Counted from the stretch's first letter, positions 44,724 through 56,400 are shown. The stretch is 64,000 bases of DNA from Pseudanabaena mucicola str. Chao 1806 (GCF_030323025.1 NZ_CP097329.1:2962001-3026000); one strand, 5' to 3'. Translations and numbers: made by a program. Notes: generated from the sequence alone by a model not told the origin.

Positions 44724-46616
44724 ATGTCTTCTGCAAAACAATTCTTTAGGTCAAACTTGTGGCGGCACGTCAAAACGACGGTCGTGAGTTTCGCGATCTT
44801 GCAAAGTGTGGCGATCGCTGTGCCCACCTCTGCACGAGCGGATGGCGAAACAGCAACGACAATTGGCTATACCGAGTTACTTTCTAATGTCAAAGAAAAT
44901 CGAGTCCAAAAGATTGATATCGAAAGTAACGGCTTAGCCGCAGAAGCTGTTTTAAAGGATGGGCGCAAAGTACGAGTTGATTTGATCGCTCGTGATGGCA
45001 ATACCGAATTAATGAAGGCTTTGCGTGAGAATAATGTTGATATTGCGGTCAGAGCGCCTCAACAGCCGACATTACTATGGCAGCTAGCGAGTACATTTTT
45101 TGTGCCATTGCTATTGATTTTTATCTTGCTAATGGTGCTTCGTCGTCTTAGCAATGCCCCCGGTGGTCCTGGACAGACTTTAAGTTTTGGCAAAACAAAG
45201 GCGCGATTCTCTCCTGAAGCAAAAACGGGGATTTTGTTTGAAGATGTTGCAGGGATTGATACTGCTAAAGAAGAATTACAGGAAGTTGTTACATTTCTTA
45301 AACAGCCCGATCGCTTTACGGCGGTGGGCGCAAAAATTCCTAAGGGTGTATTGCTGATTGGTCCCCCTGGAACTGGTAAGACACTTTTGGCTAAGGCGAT
45401 CGCAGGGGAAGCTGGTGTACCATTTTTCTCGCTATCGGGTTCTGAATTTGTGGAAATGTTTGTCGGTGTTGGTGCATCCCGCGTTCGTGATTTATTCCAA
45501 AAAGCAAAAGACAATGCCCCTTGTATCATTTTTATTGATGAAATTGATGCGGTGGGTCGTCAGCGTGGGGCTGGTATCGGCGGCGGCAATGATGAGCGTG
45601 AACAAACCCTCAACCAAATGCTCACGGAAATGGACGGTTTCCAAGGCAACACAGGCGTAATCGTCGTGGCTGCAACCAATCGTCCTGATGTCTTAGATAG
45701 CGCATTACTGCGTCCTGGCAGATTTGATCGCCAAATCATGGTGGACTATCCCGACTACAAGGGTCGTCAAGAAATCCTCAAAGTCCATGCGCGTAATAAA
45801 AAGCTAGATGAAAATGTTTCCATTGAGTCGATCGCTCGTTTAACCCCTGGATTTGCAGGCGCAGATTTGGCAAACTTGCTCAACGAAGCGGCAATTCTGG
45901 CAGCCCGTCGTTATAAAGAGGCTATCAGTGAATTGGAAATTGCCGATGCGATTGATCGGATTACCATTGGTCTGAGTATGAAACCAATGCTTGATAGTTC
46001 TAAGAAGCGCCTAGTTGCCTATCATGAAGTTGGTCATGCCTTAGTGATGACGCTACTCAAGAATGCGTCACTCCTTGACAAAATTACGATTGTGCCACGT
46101 TCGGGAGGAATCGGTGGCTTTGCGAAGGGTGTCCCTGATGAGGAATATGGTCTCGAATCGCGATCGCAAATTATTGACACGATCACCATGATGCTGGGTG
46201 GGCGTGCTGCTGAAGAAGTGGTCTTTGGTGATGCTGAAATTACCACAGGGGCATCGGGCGATTTCCAACAGGTTGCCCGACTAGCAAGGCTGATGGTCAC
46301 TCAATTTGGGATGTCAGAGCTAGGTTTAGGGGCTCTCGAATCGGAAAGTGGCGAAGTTTTCCTAGGACGTAACTTCATGCCCCAAAGTGATTACTCAGTG
46401 AAGTTAGGCGATCGCATAGATCGGCAAGTTCGCCAAATTGCCCAAACTTGCTACAACACCGCCAAGAAAATCATTGAGGAAAATCGTGATCTGTGCGATC
46501 GCCTAGTCGATATTCTCCTTGATGAGGAAACCCTTGACGGTGAAGAATTCCGTAAGATTGTTGCGGAATACACCGAGCTACCCGAAAAGAAAACCGCTTT
46601 GGTAAAGTTTAACTAG
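44724..46616 (+). CDS. ftsH: ATP-dependent zinc metalloprotease FtsH
   Basis: Membrane AAA+ protease; in cyanobacteria FtsH complexes remove damaged D1 from PSII. N-terminal TM segment (about residues 25-40), a lumenal domain, a second TM ([14 protein letters not shown], about 110), then the AAA module with GPPGTGKT and [15 protein letters not shown], the second region of homology RPGRFDRQI, and the zinc site HEVGH. I use ATG 44724, one codon after an in-frame GTG, with AAGGAG upstream. 630 residues. Confidence 0.95.
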   Translation: MSSAKQFFRSNLWRHVKTTVVSFAILQSVAIAVPTSARADGETATTIGYTELLSNVKENRVQKIDIESNGLAAEAVLKDGRKVRVDLIARDGNTELMKALRENNVDIAVRAPQQPTLLWQLASTFFVPLLLIFILLMVLRRLSNAPGGPGQTLSFGKTKARFSPEAKTGILFEDVAGIDTAKEELQEVVTFLKQPDRFTAVGAKIPKGVLLIGPPGTGKTLLAKAIAGEAGVPFFSLSGSEFVEMFVGVGASRVRDLFQKAKDNAPCIIFIDEIDAVGRQRGAGIGGGNDEREQTLNQMLTEMDGFQGNTGVIVVAATNRPDVLDSALLRPGRFDRQIMVDYPDYKGRQEILKVHARNKKLDENVSIESIARLTPGFAGADLANLLNEAAILAARRYKEAISELEIADAIDRITIGLSMKPMLDSSKKRLVAYHEVGHALVMTLLKNASLLDKITIVPRSGGIGGFAKGVPDEEYGLESRSQIIDTITMMLGGRAAEEVVFGDAEITTGASGDFQQVARLARLMVTQFGMSELGLGALESESGEVFLGRNFMPQSDYSVKLGDRIDRQVRQIAQTCYNTAKKIIEENRDLCDRLVDILLDEETLDGEEFRKIVAEYTELPEKKTALVKFN

Positions 46617-46637
46617 CAAAAACAACTGATTATCTAT

Positions 46638-46680
46638 AAAAATATAGAGGAGTCACATCGTGGCTCCTCTATATTTTTGG
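46638..46680 (+). terminator. Terminator between ftsH and pheA
   Basis: AAAAATATAGAGGAG(C/T)CAC / GTGGCTCCTCTATATTTTT stem with a T-run, ending just before the pheA start. It ends the ftsH transcript, so pheA needs its own promoter or read-through. Confidence 0.85.
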
Positions 46681-46688
46681 GATTTATC

Positions 46689-47525
46689 ATGACAACGATC
46701 GCTTATCTTGGTCCCGCAGGTACATATACAGAAATGGCAGCCTTGCGGTATTTGCAACTTAAATATCCTGACCTAGATCATGATCCTTCCAGAATGTGCC
46801 CATATCCCACCATTTCCCAAGCAATTAAGGCTGCCGAGAATGGAGATGTAGAAATTGCGGTCGTGCCCATCGAAAACTCGATCCAAGGCGGCGTGACTAT
46901 GACCCTCGATAGTCTCTGGCAATCGGAAGCTTTACAAATCCAGCAGGCGATTGTGTTGCCGATCTCCCATGCCTTGATTACCCGTGCAGAAAAACTCGCA
47001 GATATTAAAACTGTCTATTCTCATCCCCAAGGCTTAGCGCAGTGCCAACAATGGCTTGATCAATATTTACCAACAGTGCAGCAGATTGCCACAGACTCCA
47101 CTACCGAAGGTTTACATACTGTTGCCGAAGATGTCACAGCCGCAGCGATCGCTTCGGAACGCGCCGCCGAAATTTACAGCTTACCGATTTTAGAATTCCC
47201 GATTAACGATCAGCTCGATAATTTCACGCGCTTTCTGGTGCTGGGGCGCACTGCCACTACGACACAAGGTACACATTCTTCTTTAGCCTTTAGCCTGAAG
47301 CGCAATATGCCTGGAGCATTGGTCAAACCTTTACTAGTATTTGCTGATCGCCATATTAACTTAAGCCGTATTGAGTCTCGACCAACTAAGCGATCGCTCG
47401 GTGAATATATATTCTTCATCGATATCGAAGCACCGATCGAAGATCCCAATTTCCATGAAGCATTACAAGAACTTCAATCAGTCACCGAAAATCTCAAAAT
47501 CTTAGGTAGCTATGAAGTTTGCTAA
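46689..47525 (+). CDS. pheA: Prephenate dehydratase
   Basis: Converts prephenate to phenylpyruvate in phenylalanine synthesis. AYLGPAGTYTEMAALRY at the start, NSIQGGVTMTLDSL, the NFTRFLVLGR motif (Thr of the catalytic TRF) and a C-terminal ACT domain with the Phe-binding ESRPTKRSLGEYIFFID. ATG 46689 is the start that matches the family; the upstream TTG is inside the terminator. 278 residues, monofunctional. Confidence 0.95.
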   Translation: MTTIAYLGPAGTYTEMAALRYLQLKYPDLDHDPSRMCPYPTISQAIKAAENGDVEIAVVPIENSIQGGVTMTLDSLWQSEALQIQQAIVLPISHALITRAEKLADIKTVYSHPQGLAQCQQWLDQYLPTVQQIATDSTTEGLHTVAEDVTAAAIASERAAEIYSLPILEFPINDQLDNFTRFLVLGRTATTTQGTHSSLAFSLKRNMPGALVKPLLVFADRHINLSRIESRPTKRSLGEYIFFIDIEAPIEDPNFHEALQELQSVTENLKILGSYEVC

Positions 47526-47561
47526 AAAATAGGCGATGCTTCGCGTCGCCTATTTTTTAGC
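47521..47561. terminator. Bidirectional palindrome between pheA and a hydrolase gene
   Basis: GCTAAAAAATAGGCGA arm and its complement with a TGCTTCGCG tip and A/T-rich base. It overlaps the stop codons of both convergent genes, so it can end transcripts from each side. Confidence 0.75.
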
Positions 47562-48330
47562 AGGAGATAATGTTTTGATTTTGCTGGCGACGACTTGCTA
47601 CTAGATTGAGAGACTGCCAAAAGCAACGTATTTGCTTATTCACTGCTTGCCATTGCGTGTAATGAAAAAAGTGTTTACCCTGCTCACATAACCAAAGGCG
47701 ATCGCTATCTTTGAGATATGAGCGCCACTTTTGGTAGGAGTTAGTACCACCATTACCGATCACATAATCATCCATCGCGCCACATACCAAAATTGGCACG
47801 GGGATCGCAGTTGGCATGATATGAGATGCTGCTGGTGAGAAAGAATGGGGAATTAAAGAGCTATCTAGATCCTGCTTGAGCAAATCGGCTAACCAATGCA
47901 GCATTTCTAAATCCCGATACCCAAATAAATAAAAAGCTGTCCGCATCAGCATAGTTTCACGGCTACAACTCATTAACTGGCGTTGCTTATAATAGTGACT
48001 ATGCCAACTGGTTGTTAAATTTATGCCCACCGATAGCAAAGTTAGTGATCGCACATGGTCAGGATATTGTCGCGTATATAACCAACCAATCAACCCCGCA
48101 ATCCCATGTCCCACTAGATGCACAGCACCTTGGCAACATTGTAAGTACTCGTGCAATGAAGCGATCGCTAGGTTTACATCAACTGGCTCATCAGGATCTT
48201 GGCAATATTCCCATTGCGCGATCGCATATTGTTTCGATAGCGATCGGAGTAGTGGTAAATCAAACCGACGTAAAGCTTGACTGGTACAAATACTGACAAC
48301 TTGGGGAGAGGTAGATTGTCTAAAGGTCAT
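47557..48330 (-). CDS. Alpha/beta-hydrolase-fold protein lacking the usual nucleophile Ser
   Basis: 257 residues. The fold is recognised by the elbow region VHLVGHGIAGLIGWLYTRQY and the late acid and His strands (PILVCGAMDDYV; CEQGKHFFHYT). The nucleophile elbow reads G-H-G-I-A-G instead of G-x-S-x-G, so the Ser is missing. It may be a non-catalytic binding protein or use another chemistry. The acid/His positions appear kept. No partner gene is evident. Confidence 0.7.
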   Translation of the reverse strand: MTFRQSTSPQVVSICTSQALRRFDLPLLRSLSKQYAIAQWEYCQDPDEPVDVNLAIASLHEYLQCCQGAVHLVGHGIAGLIGWLYTRQYPDHVRSLTLLSVGINLTTSWHSHYYKQRQLMSCSRETMLMRTAFYLFGYRDLEMLHWLADLLKQDLDSSLIPHSFSPAASHIMPTAIPVPILVCGAMDDYVIGNGGTNSYQKWRSYLKDSDRLWLCEQGKHFFHYTQWQAVNKQIRCFWQSLNLVASRRQQNQNIISC

Positions 48331-48620
48331 ATTATTGAAAATTAATATTATTAAAATCTTAAATAAGGACTCATCGTCGAGATTACCGAATTAACAATTT
48401 CAACGCGATAAAAAAGACTGGGTGACAAAGGCTCCTTTACTTTTGCCACCTCAGCAAAACGCATTTGAACTATGAATAATGAAACGGTGCTGAGTCAAAC
48501 TTCCGCATCAAGACTTCACTAATGACACCTTAACTTTATTGCACATAATTGTCAATAGTTGGCTATTGTTTTCGATGTTCGTTGTACGTCGAAAATAGCT
48601 CACTTTCAAAATTGAGGTCT
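48331..48620. other. Gene-free spacer
   Basis: No open frame or RNA gene is seen. A weak inverted repeat (GCTATT-TTTTCGA near 48560-48600) lies close to the 3' end of the frameshifted gene that follows. Confidence 0.4.
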
Positions 48621-49380
48621 CTATTTTCGAGAATTAGCAAGGCGCTTATTTCGCATCAACACATTTGTCCCCTCATTCGTTTGCTCAATCACTAGTAGTG
48701 GTGTGGGCTTAGCGTTTTGATCCCAACTAATGAACGCTAACCTGCCTTGAATCGTTGCTAATTCCGATTTCCATCTGAAGCTGAGACAAAATTTTCTAAG
48801 CCAGCTTCCAACTCCTTGAGAATACTGTGCGAACCATGGGTAGGAATTTTCGATAGCTTGACATGGATGCGAAAGAGAACACGGAGCTGCGAATCATCAT
48901 GGTGTTCTGGTTGATAGGACACATCAAAAAACACATCGACCTTACGCACCTGTCCACTATCTGCTGCTGTTGGCATCAAAGCAGGGGCAACCTTTTGTCG
49001 AAGATTTACTTTAATCTGTGCCAAGATCACATCACAAAAATGTGGCTCCTCCATCCTCATGCTGAGGTAATCCAAATTAAATTCGCGAGAATGAATTAAA
49101 TCGGGATTACGCTCATGCTCATTAATAGTGTGTAGCGCTAGTTTGAGCTTCTTGGCAAGTTCATGACTTTTGACCTTCTCGATCTTCAGTTGTTTCTCTG
49201 TCTTGTGCAATTTCCAATAATAGTAAGCTGTTGCACTGATCGCCCCCCCCATAGTAATACCAACAATAGGCTAACACCGCCTGCGTTTTGGAGTGGTAGG
49301 GTTGATTGGTTGATTGATCCCAGAAAACCTTCGCGATCGCTAGTTTTCACTGTTGTTAGAACTTTTGAGGCGTACAACAT
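48621..49380 (-). pseudogene. Membrane-anchored hypothetical protein, split by two frameshifts (poly-G tract)
   Basis: The minus strand encodes one protein in three frames. The start is MLYASKVLTTVKTSDREGFL with a helix GGVSLLLVLLWG; a run of eight G (49242-49249 region) then throws the frame off, and ISATAYYYWKLHKTEKQLKI continues in the next frame. The main body includes a coiled-coil-like segment and VRKVDVFFDVSYQPEHHDD. It ends in SASDGNRN and stop, while the third frame reads WKSELATIQGRLAFISWDQN to a stop at 48621. Nine G would rejoin the first two frames, and one inserted base the last two. It is a decayed gene, or a phase-variable one at the G run. Confidence 0.65.
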
Positions 49381-49517
49381 AACAATGTCTCAACAGCGTA
49401 AATAAAGTTTAGTTTAAGATGTCCTTACAGATATTTTGCTAGCCCCCCTAAGACTATTCCCATAGTTCATTTAGAAATTAATCTTAACTATAGCAATGTA
49501 AGTTTTGTTTAGGACAT

Positions 49518-49574
49518 AAAACCTAAGAAGATGAGTTGCGGCGCGAAGCGCCGCAACTCATCTTCTTAGGTTTT
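49518..49574. repeat. Long perfect palindrome after lepA
   Basis: Arms of 24 bases (from AAAACCTAAGAAGATGAGTT into GCGGCGC) around GAA. It is about 100 bases behind the lepA stop codon on the minus strand and has A/T-rich ends, so it is a plausible terminator. It shows the longest arms of the palindrome set. Confidence 0.7.
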
Positions 49575-49674
49575 GGTTTGTACAGATAAACTTTCAAAAA
49601 CTTTACTTGGGAAGGTTTGTGAAAGTTTATCTGGTCTTTTAAACAGAGCAAAGTGCCACTTTTAGCAACTCGTT

Positions 49675-51486
49675 TTAATCTCCATTCAATTGCAAAATTG
49701 CCATAAATGCGGCTTGTGGCACTTCCACCGTACCAATTGACTTCATGCGCTTTTTACCTTTCTTTTGCTTCTCCAATAGTTTCTTCTTACGGGAAATGTC
49801 GCCGCCATAGCACTTGCTAAGCACATTTTTTCGCAATGCCGAAATATTTTCCCGCGCAAGAATCTTAGAACCGATCGCAGCTTGAATCGGAATTTGGAAT
49901 TGTTGTTTTGGGATCAATTCCCGTAGTTTGGAAACTAATGCCTTACCAACAGGATAAGCCTTTTCACGATGAACAATACAGGCTAAGGCATCGACAGGTT
50001 CTTCATTTACCAAGATATCAACGAGTACTAGATCGTTAGGACGATAGCCAATCACTTGATATTCCATGCTGGCATAACCCTTAGTCCGAGACTTCATTTG
50101 ATCGAAGAAATCTGTCACCATTTCCGCTAGGGGCAATTCATAAATCAATGTAGCCCGTTCCGTGGTGATGTACTTGGTATCAACAAATACGCCACGTCTA
50201 GCCACACAGAGATCCATTAACGTTCCGATATAGGATTGCGGAGTCATGATCTCTAACTTGACATAAGGCTCCTCAATTGACTTGCGAGAATTCGGCGGCG
50301 GCAATTCGCTAGGATTGTCAATCATCAAGATTTCATCGTTGTTAGTCGTCACTCGATAAACTACTGATGGTGCAGTCACAATCAGGTCAAGGTTATACTC
50401 ACGTTCCAAGCGCTCCTGCACAATCTCCATATGCAGCATTCCCAAAAAACCGCAACGGAAGCCGAAGCCCATTGCGTTAGAGGTCTCTGGCTCATAATTC
50501 AAAGCGGCATCATTGAGTTTCAGTTTAGTAAGCGCTTCACGCAATTCTTCAAACTGATCGGCATCGGTGGGGAACATACCGCAAAATACCATGGGCTTAG
50601 CTTCTTCATAGCCAGGGAAAGGCTCATGTGCAGGGTTGATCGCTGAAGTAATCGTGTCGCCAACACGTGCATGGGCAACTGTTTTGATCGCTGCTGCCAA
50701 ATAGCCCACTTCCCCTGCGTGCAGTTCATCGACTTGAATTTGACTGGGGGCTAATACGCCCAACTCATCAATTACATATTCCTGCCCCGAAGCCATGAAC
50801 TTAATGCGATCCCCCTTTTTGACCGTGCCATCCATAACACGAAAATAGACAATTACACCTCGATAGGCATCGTAATAACTGTCAAAAATCAACGCCCGTA
50901 AAGGCTGATCAAGCGTATCCTCTGGTGCTGGCACTTTAGAGACAATGGCTTCTAATATTTCGCGAATACCGATCCCCTGTTTTGCCGAAGCATGAATTGC
51001 GTCAGTGCAATCTAAACCGATTAATTCTTCAATCTCATGGGAAATCCGATCAGGATCTGCTCCTGGTAGATCAATTTTGTTAAGAACTGGTACGATTTCC
51101 AGATCGTTTTCTAGCGCTAAGTACACATTTGCTAGGGTTTGGGCTTCCACACCTTGTGAGGCATCTACTACTAGCAAAGCCCCTTCACAAGCCGCTAAGC
51201 TGCGTGATACTTCATAGGAAAAGTCCACATGTCCGGGGGTATCAATCAAATTAATCGTATATTCTTCACCGTTCAGAGCCTCATACCGCATCCTTGCTGC
51301 TTGCAACTTAATGGTGATCCCCCGTTCGCGCTCCAAATCCATATTGTCTAGAAATTGAGCTTTCATGTCTCGATCCGCGACCGTGCCTGTAAACTGCAAC
51401 AAGCGATCGGCAAGGGTAGACTTACCATGATCGATATGGGCAATGATGGAAAAGTTACGAATTCGGGAAACAGGTACGTTGGTCAT
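49675..51486 (-). CDS. lepA: Elongation factor 4 (LepA)
   Basis: Ribosome-associated GTPase that back-translocates or rescues stalled ribosomes. G1 is [15 protein letters not shown]2 RGITIK, G3 DTPGHVDF, G4 [11 protein letters not shown]-like domains II, III and V follow, then the LepA-specific C-terminal domain ([20 protein letters not shown]). 603 residues. Confidence 0.97.
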   Translation of the reverse strand: MTNVPVSRIRNFSIIAHIDHGKSTLADRLLQFTGTVADRDMKAQFLDNMDLERERGITIKLQAARMRYEALNGEEYTINLIDTPGHVDFSYEVSRSLAACEGALLVVDASQGVEAQTLANVYLALENDLEIVPVLNKIDLPGADPDRISHEIEELIGLDCTDAIHASAKQGIGIREILEAIVSKVPAPEDTLDQPLRALIFDSYYDAYRGVIVYFRVMDGTVKKGDRIKFMASGQEYVIDELGVLAPSQIQVDELHAGEVGYLAAAIKTVAHARVGDTITSAINPAHEPFPGYEEAKPMVFCGMFPTDADQFEELREALTKLKLNDAALNYEPETSNAMGFGFRCGFLGMLHMEIVQERLEREYNLDLIVTAPSVVYRVTTNNDEILMIDNPSELPPPNSRKSIEEPYVKLEIMTPQSYIGTLMDLCVARRGVFVDTKYITTERATLIYELPLAEMVTDFFDQMKSRTKGYASMEYQVIGYRPNDLVLVDILVNEEPVDALACIVHREKAYPVGKALVSKLRELIPKQQFQIPIQAAIGSKILARENISALRKNVLSKCYGGDISRKKKLLEKQKKGKKRMKSIGTVEVPQAAFMAILQLNGD

Positions 51487-51786
51487 AGAGTCAAAACACT
51501 GCGGTTCAAAACACGGCGAAATTATCCGATCCTATCTTATCGCGGTTTTTAATTTGCCATAGGCAAATGACGCATTTCACTTTGGCTCAGCCCAAATTTA
51601 ACCAAGCCTACGACATATCAAGCGCCTTGCCTTTAACAAGTGTTGTAAAGGTGAGATTCCACTTAAGGGCGTGCTATGAATTAGATTAACTATGGCTTTG
51701 GGTAAGTGGAGTCGAAGCCATTAAACTTGGTGGGGGCTTTCTTTATCGGCAGATCCCATACAGCCCGTTTAGCCTTTAAGTATTAC

Positions 51787-51835
51787 AGAAGACTTTTTGA
51801 AAGAGTTGCATTGCAACTCTTTCAAAAAGTCTTCT
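51787..51835. repeat. Palindrome in the lepA-infB spacer
   Basis: Perfect 23-base arms beginning AGAAGACTTTTTGAAAGAGT around a three-base tip within GCATTGC; followed by GGGTTTTAG. It is about 300 bases from lepA and 690 from infB, in a gene-free stretch. Confidence 0.6.
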
Positions 51836-52015
51836 GGGTTTTAGTCAGCCCAAAGCGCTGAATCTCAACCTAATTATCCCTGTTTACTTGAGCAATATAG
51901 CCATCAGAAAATCACTTTATAATTTTTTGCTTAGCGATCGAGGTACAGAGTTTGGAGATGCAAATCCATCCTTCAAAAGGGTGGTAAACACTATGAAGTA
52001 AAGTAGTGTAAACAA

Positions 52016-52111
52016 TATAGCGTTTTTCAAGCAAGCGAGTTACATAGGTTTGCTTACCCTCCTTTGGCGGGTAAGCAAACCTGTACTTCACCAGACTGGT
52101 AAACGCTATAT
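52016..52111. repeat. Nested palindrome, MITE-like
   Basis: Outer arms ATATAGCGTTT and AAACGCTATAT enclose an inner stem, GTAAGCAAACCT and AGGTTTGCTTAC, with a CCCTCCTTTGGCGGG tip. The interrupted stem suggests a small non-autonomous element. Confidence 0.6.
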
Positions 52112-52420
52112 GCAACCAAGTTTTGAAATTTGGCTTATCCATAGGAATGTAAACATCCAAAATTAGTTTTGGTAAAAGTGCATCCTAATAAAGACTTTCC
52201 TCAAAACTAATTTGCATCATAAAAATTGCTGTAGAGTTAACGTACAAGTGCTAGTAAACTGAGTGAGATTTTGCCAAGGTTTGTGAGCTAAGTTATCTAA
52301 CTTCTCATATTACTTAGGTCTCATGAGTAATAATAGCTATAGTAGTTTCATCTAAAAATTTGAAACATACTTGCTAGCCTGCTTAGCAGGAATAGCTAGG
52401 CGCTTCTAAGATTAACTATG

Positions 52421-52448
52421 GTCAATGTAATTCAGTCAATGTAATTCA
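52421..52448. repeat. 14-base tandem duplication in the infB leader
   Basis: GTCAATGTAATTCA occurs twice in direct succession, about 80-105 bases upstream of the infB ATG. Could be a doubled protein-binding site or slippage. Confidence 0.7.
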
Positions 52449-52526
52449 ACCTAGCAAAAGATAGGAAGCAACTTCTATGTAAATTCAATTCGTCGTGTAC
52501 AACAGTTACGCAGGGCAGAATAAGCA

Positions 52527-55500
52527 ATGAGTATAAGCAATCGAGTTCGCCTATATGAACTCTCACGAGAGCTAGACCTTGACACTAGAGATGTGATCGC
52601 TGTGTGCGAGCAATTAAATATAGTTGTCAAAAGTCATAGTAGTACAATTACCGAATCAGAGGCGGAATTGGTACGTACCAAAGCCCCTCAACACTATCCC
52701 AAAACTGATGATCCCAAAGCTTTGGACAAGAAAGCTGCTGCGGTAAAGCCAAAAGAGTCCGAAGCACGTGCTAAGCAACAAATTCTTGCTGTCAGCAAAC
52801 CCACAATTCGTCTTAACTCTCCACCTGTCTCTGCTAATGTAGAAGCTATACCTCCTGCTAACCCACATGCAATCGCTGAGTCTAGCTCAGAGCCTCCTGC
52901 CAAAACTGCTGTTGTTAATCCTCCCTCGCCCATGCCGACTGCTTCATCCTTAATCAAGCCCCCTAGCCGTCCTCTTGTCTCAGACAGTGACCTAGCAAAT
53001 GCCGGAACTACACCTGTATCAAAAATTGAATTGACATCAGAAATAGCATTGACCCCACCAGAAAATCCTCAAACTATTAAAGAATTGCAGTTACCATTGC
53101 CAAAAACAGAATTAATCACGCCACCAGTTCCCCCTAAGTCTCTAGATAAATCAAATAAAGATAAGTCTAGTCCAACTGTTGTGACTAATTCTATAAAAGC
53201 TCCCGTGGAAGAATCGACTCGTGTCAGCCTCCCTAAAGATCAAGTTCACAAAGAGCAGCAAGTGCGTAAGGATACTCCAAGGGGAGAGCGTCCAATAGTA
53301 GATAAAGCAGAGCGTCAAATCTCACCTAAGCAGTCTTTGATGAGTGTTTCACCACCACAAGTAAAGTTATCCAACAAACCTGTGTCTCCAGAGCGTCCAA
53401 AACCACCTGTGGCGATCGCCCCAAAGTCAATTGTTGCCCCAAAAACACCTGCCGCCAAATCTGCTGATGATGTAAGAACACCCGCTAAAGGGCATCAGGG
53501 CAAAGAGCAGGTAAAAAACGATCATGGCAAGCATGACTCTAGGGGTGGAAACGACTCAGCAGGTTCAGCACCAAAGCAAGAAACAGCCAAAACTAATCGA
53601 CCTGAAAGACCAAAACTGAATCGACCTGTTGAGCCACCTACACCTGCTGCTGGTGGTAGACCACAGAGCCGTGTACCTAAGTTAGTGAAAGATTCAGTAC
53701 TGATCGAGCGAGGGATCACTGCTCCGACTGAACCACCACACAATTTGCGCCCGCCGATGCCAACATTGATGCGGGCTCCTGAAAAACCCGTTATTGTCGA
53801 TAAGAGTGCTAGGAAGCCTGAAGTGGCTGGGGGATTTCCGCCTGTAATGCCTGAGCTTTTGGAAAAACCAACGCTACCAAGCAAATCAAATAAACGCAAA
53901 GGTAAATCTAAAGAGGAAGAAGAAAAAGATTTACTGGAGATGAAAGAGAAAAATCGCTTGAATAAGCCTAAGCGCTATTTACGCGATTTTGATGATGATG
54001 ATGATGATTCCTCAGATTTGGATAGCGGTGCTGATTTTGCTCAGATCAGTCTGTCATTGGCTCGCCCAACGGCTCGTCCTAAGCCCATGAGTGTTCCCGC
54101 AAAGCCAACTATGGCTTCGGATCTCAAGCCTACTCAAAAATCCAAAAAAACTGCGCCAAGTCGCGATCGCCGCAATCAGCAAGTCGAAGTCGTTCCCGAA
54201 AAACCCACCTCTGTGGAAATCGAAGAGGGTATGACCGTAGCAGTGTTGGCTAAGCGCTTAGTATTGTCTGAGACAGAGGTCATTCGCACCCTCTTTATGA
54301 AGGGGATTATGGCAAATATCAACCAGACCCTTGATGTTGGTACTGCCAAAATGGTAGCGACAGAGTTAGGTTATGAGGTACATGATCCTGAAGTTGTCGA
54401 ATTAGCTGTCAAGACTGAGATGATCGAGTTAGAGGATCTTGATAAGCTCGAACGTCGTCCCCCTGTCGTCACGATCATGGGGCACGTTGACCATGGTAAA
54501 ACCACATTGTTGGATGCCATTCGTAAGAGTAAGGTTGCTCAAGGTGAAGCAGGTGGAATCACTCAGCATATTGGTGCTTACCACGTTGATGTTGAGCATA
54601 ATGGCGAGAAACAGCAAATTGTTTTCCTTGACACGCCTGGTCACGAAGCATTTACTGCCATGCGTGCACGTGGTACGAAGGTAACTGACATCGCTGTTCT
54701 TGTGGTTGCTGCTGATGATGGTGTGCAACCTCAAACCATCGAGGCGATCAGTCATGCCCGTGCTGCCAAAGTGCCAATCGTGGTTGCAATTAACAAAGTT
54801 GATAAGATCGAAGCACAGCCTGATCGCATTCGCCAAGAACTCACCGAGTACTCTCTAGTTGCCGAAGAATGGGGTGGCGATACGATTATGGTTCCCGTCA
54901 GCGCTATCCGTCGCGAGAACCTCGATACCTTGCTGGAAATGATCTTGTTGGTTGCTGAAGTGGAAGACCTACAAGCTAATCCCAACCGTACAGCGAAGGG
55001 AACAGTTATTGAAGCTCACCTCGATAAGGCAAAAGGACCTGTGGCGACATTGCTCGTTCAAAACGGTACATTGCGTGTGGGAGATATCTTCGTTGCTGGT
55101 GCTGCCTTTGGTAAGGTGCGGGCAATGGTTGATGATCGCGGCGCAAGGGTAAGCAAGGCTTCACCATCCTTTGCTGTAGAAGTCCTCGGTTTGGGCGATG
55201 TTCCTGCGGCGGGTGATGAGTTTGAAGTCTATCTCGATGAAAAACAAGCCCGTGCGATCGCGGATCAGCGCACAATGGATCAGCGTCAAGTCCGCTTGAT
55301 ACAGGCGATGGCTTCTCGTCGAGTCACCCTTGGTACTTTGTCCGAAAAGGTCAAAGAAGGCGATCTAAAGGAACTCAATATTATTCTTAAAGCAGATGTT
55401 CAAGGCTCTCTCGAAGCGATTATGGGCGCACTTGCCCAACTACCACAGCGTGAAGTCCAACTCCGTATCCTTCTCTCTGCTCCAGGTGAAATCACTGAAA

Positions 55501-55985
55501 ATGACATTAGTTTGGCAGCAGCAAGCTCGGCGGTAGTATTAGGCTTTAATACCACAATGGCTCCAGGTGCAAGACAAGCTGCTGACGACCTCGGCGTTGA
55601 TTTTCGTGATTACAACGTCATCTATAAGCTCTTGGAAGATATCCAAGATGCGATGGAAGGCTTGCTCGATCCTGAAATGGTTGAGGAATACCTTGGTCAA
55701 GCTGAAGTTCGTGCCATCTTTACCATCGGTAAGGGTGCTGTGGCTGGTTGTTATGTCCAGAATGGTAAGCTGCTCCGTAACTGTAATGTCCGCGTCAAGC
55801 GTGGTAATGAAGTCGTGCATTCAGCCGTACTAGAATCGCTCCGACGGGTTAAGGATGATGCAAAGGAAGTCGCCTCTGGGTTTGAGTGCGGTGTATCGCT
55901 TGCGAAGTTCTCTGCGTGGAGGGAGGGCGACATCATTGAAGCCTTCCGCATGGTCACGAAGCGTCGTACACTAGCTACTTCTTAA
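52527..55985 (+). CDS. infB: Translation initiation factor IF-2
   Basis: 1,152 residues, long for IF-2 because of a Pro/Ala/Lys-rich N-terminal region (about residues 60-500) that includes a run of Asp residues ([11 protein letters not shown]). An N-terminal IF2_N-like domain ([20 protein letters not shown]) starts the protein, and a second IF2_N ([18 protein letters not shown]) precedes the G domain with [17 protein letters not shown] and NKVDK. Domains II and IV finish it. It is not preceded by nusA and ylxR, with which it is often grouped, but by a 1-kb non-coding region. Confidence 0.96.
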   Translation: MSISNRVRLYELSRELDLDTRDVIAVCEQLNIVVKSHSSTITESEAELVRTKAPQHYPKTDDPKALDKKAAAVKPKESEARAKQQILAVSKPTIRLNSPPVSANVEAIPPANPHAIAESSSEPPAKTAVVNPPSPMPTASSLIKPPSRPLVSDSDLANAGTTPVSKIELTSEIALTPPENPQTIKELQLPLPKTELITPPVPPKSLDKSNKDKSSPTVVTNSIKAPVEESTRVSLPKDQVHKEQQVRKDTPRGERPIVDKAERQISPKQSLMSVSPPQVKLSNKPVSPERPKPPVAIAPKSIVAPKTPAAKSADDVRTPAKGHQGKEQVKNDHGKHDSRGGNDSAGSAPKQETAKTNRPERPKLNRPVEPPTPAAGGRPQSRVPKLVKDSVLIERGITAPTEPPHNLRPPMPTLMRAPEKPVIVDKSARKPEVAGGFPPVMPELLEKPTLPSKSNKRKGKSKEEEEKDLLEMKEKNRLNKPKRYLRDFDDDDDDSSDLDSGADFAQISLSLARPTARPKPMSVPAKPTMASDLKPTQKSKKTAPSRDRRNQQVEVVPEKPTSVEIEEGMTVAVLAKRLVLSETEVIRTLFMKGIMANINQTLDVGTAKMVATELGYEVHDPEVVELAVKTEMIELEDLDKLERRPPVVTIMGHVDHGKTTLLDAIRKSKVAQGEAGGITQHIGAYHVDVEHNGEKQQIVFLDTPGHEAFTAMRARGTKVTDIAVLVVAADDGVQPQTIEAISHARAAKVPIVVAINKVDKIEAQPDRIRQELTEYSLVAEEWGGDTIMVPVSAIRRENLDTLLEMILLVAEVEDLQANPNRTAKGTVIEAHLDKAKGPVATLLVQNGTLRVGDIFVAGAAFGKVRAMVDDRGARVSKASPSFAVEVLGLGDVPAAGDEFEVYLDEKQARAIADQRTMDQRQVRLIQAMASRRVTLGTLSEKVKEGDLKELNIILKADVQGSLEAIMGALAQLPQREVQLRILLSAPGEITENDISLAAASSAVVLGFNTTMAPGARQAADDLGVDFRDYNVIYKLLEDIQDAMEGLLDPEMVEEYLGQAEVRAIFTIGKGAVAGCYVQNGKLLRNCNVRVKRGNEVVHSAVLESLRRVKDDAKEVASGFECGVSLAKFSAWREGDIIEAFRMVTKRRTLATS

Positions 55986-55989
55986 TCAA

Positions 55990-56019
55990 TAAAAAAACGC
56001 CCCTTGGGGCGCTTTTTTA
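55990..56019 (+). terminator. Terminator after infB
   Basis: AAAAAAACGCCCC / GGGGCGCTTTTTTA stem, 4 bases after the stop codon. Confidence 0.9.
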
Positions 56020-56053
56020 TTCTTATTGGTAATTCCAGTGACTTTGCAACCTT

Positions 56054-56257
56054 CTACGGCACAAATTCGTAAGTCATAGACTGTAGGCACATCTGAGTTT
56101 CATAAATTTCATCACCGCAACTAGCAAATTCCTTTTTGCTATATATCGGGGAAGTACTGTAGCTAAAATGTCTGATGCACAATAGTTTTAGCCTCGGTGT
56201 TCTTTGATATCTTGCACAACCATCATTAAAAGTATTGAGCCATTTATCATGGGTCAA
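56054..56257 (-). CDS. Doubtful small protein with Cys residues
   Basis: 67 residues with Cys-rich tail FASCGDEIYETQMCLQSMTY. No signal peptide or motif is recognised. It may be the remnant of a small secreted protein or a chance frame. Keep as low-confidence only. Confidence 0.25.
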   Translation of the reverse strand: MTHDKWLNTFNDGCARYQRTPRLKLLCIRHFSYSTSPIYSKKEFASCGDEIYETQMCLQSMTYEFVP

Positions 56258-56400
56258 AACGTCTATAAAGGCAAATATTGCAATTAAATTACATTTGCGT
56301 TAGAATCCCAGCAAAACTTGTCGATATCTCCATCGAGCAGGCTAAGTAAAACCCAAAAACCGATGTAACTCCCTCTATCTAATTTATTGGAGTATAAAAA

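Larger units (their letters stand above)
51487..52526. other. 1.04-kb intergenic region between lepA and infB
   Basis: The genes diverge, so both promoters lie here. It holds two palindromes (51787-51835 and 52016-52111) and a 14-base tandem repeat (52421-52448). A minus-strand open frame over 51912-52160 coincides with the second palindrome and is not credible. No RNA gene could be identified. Confidence 0.55.

Noticed and set aside
49186-49380. A separate small protein of 64 residues
   Set aside because: Its first 45 residues are the N-terminus of the frameshifted membrane protein; the rest is an out-of-frame tail after the poly-G run.
51912-52160. An 82-codon minus-strand open frame in the lepA-infB spacer
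   Set aside because: It coincides with the nested palindrome 52016-52111, has no motif, and its codons are a by-product of the inverted repeat.
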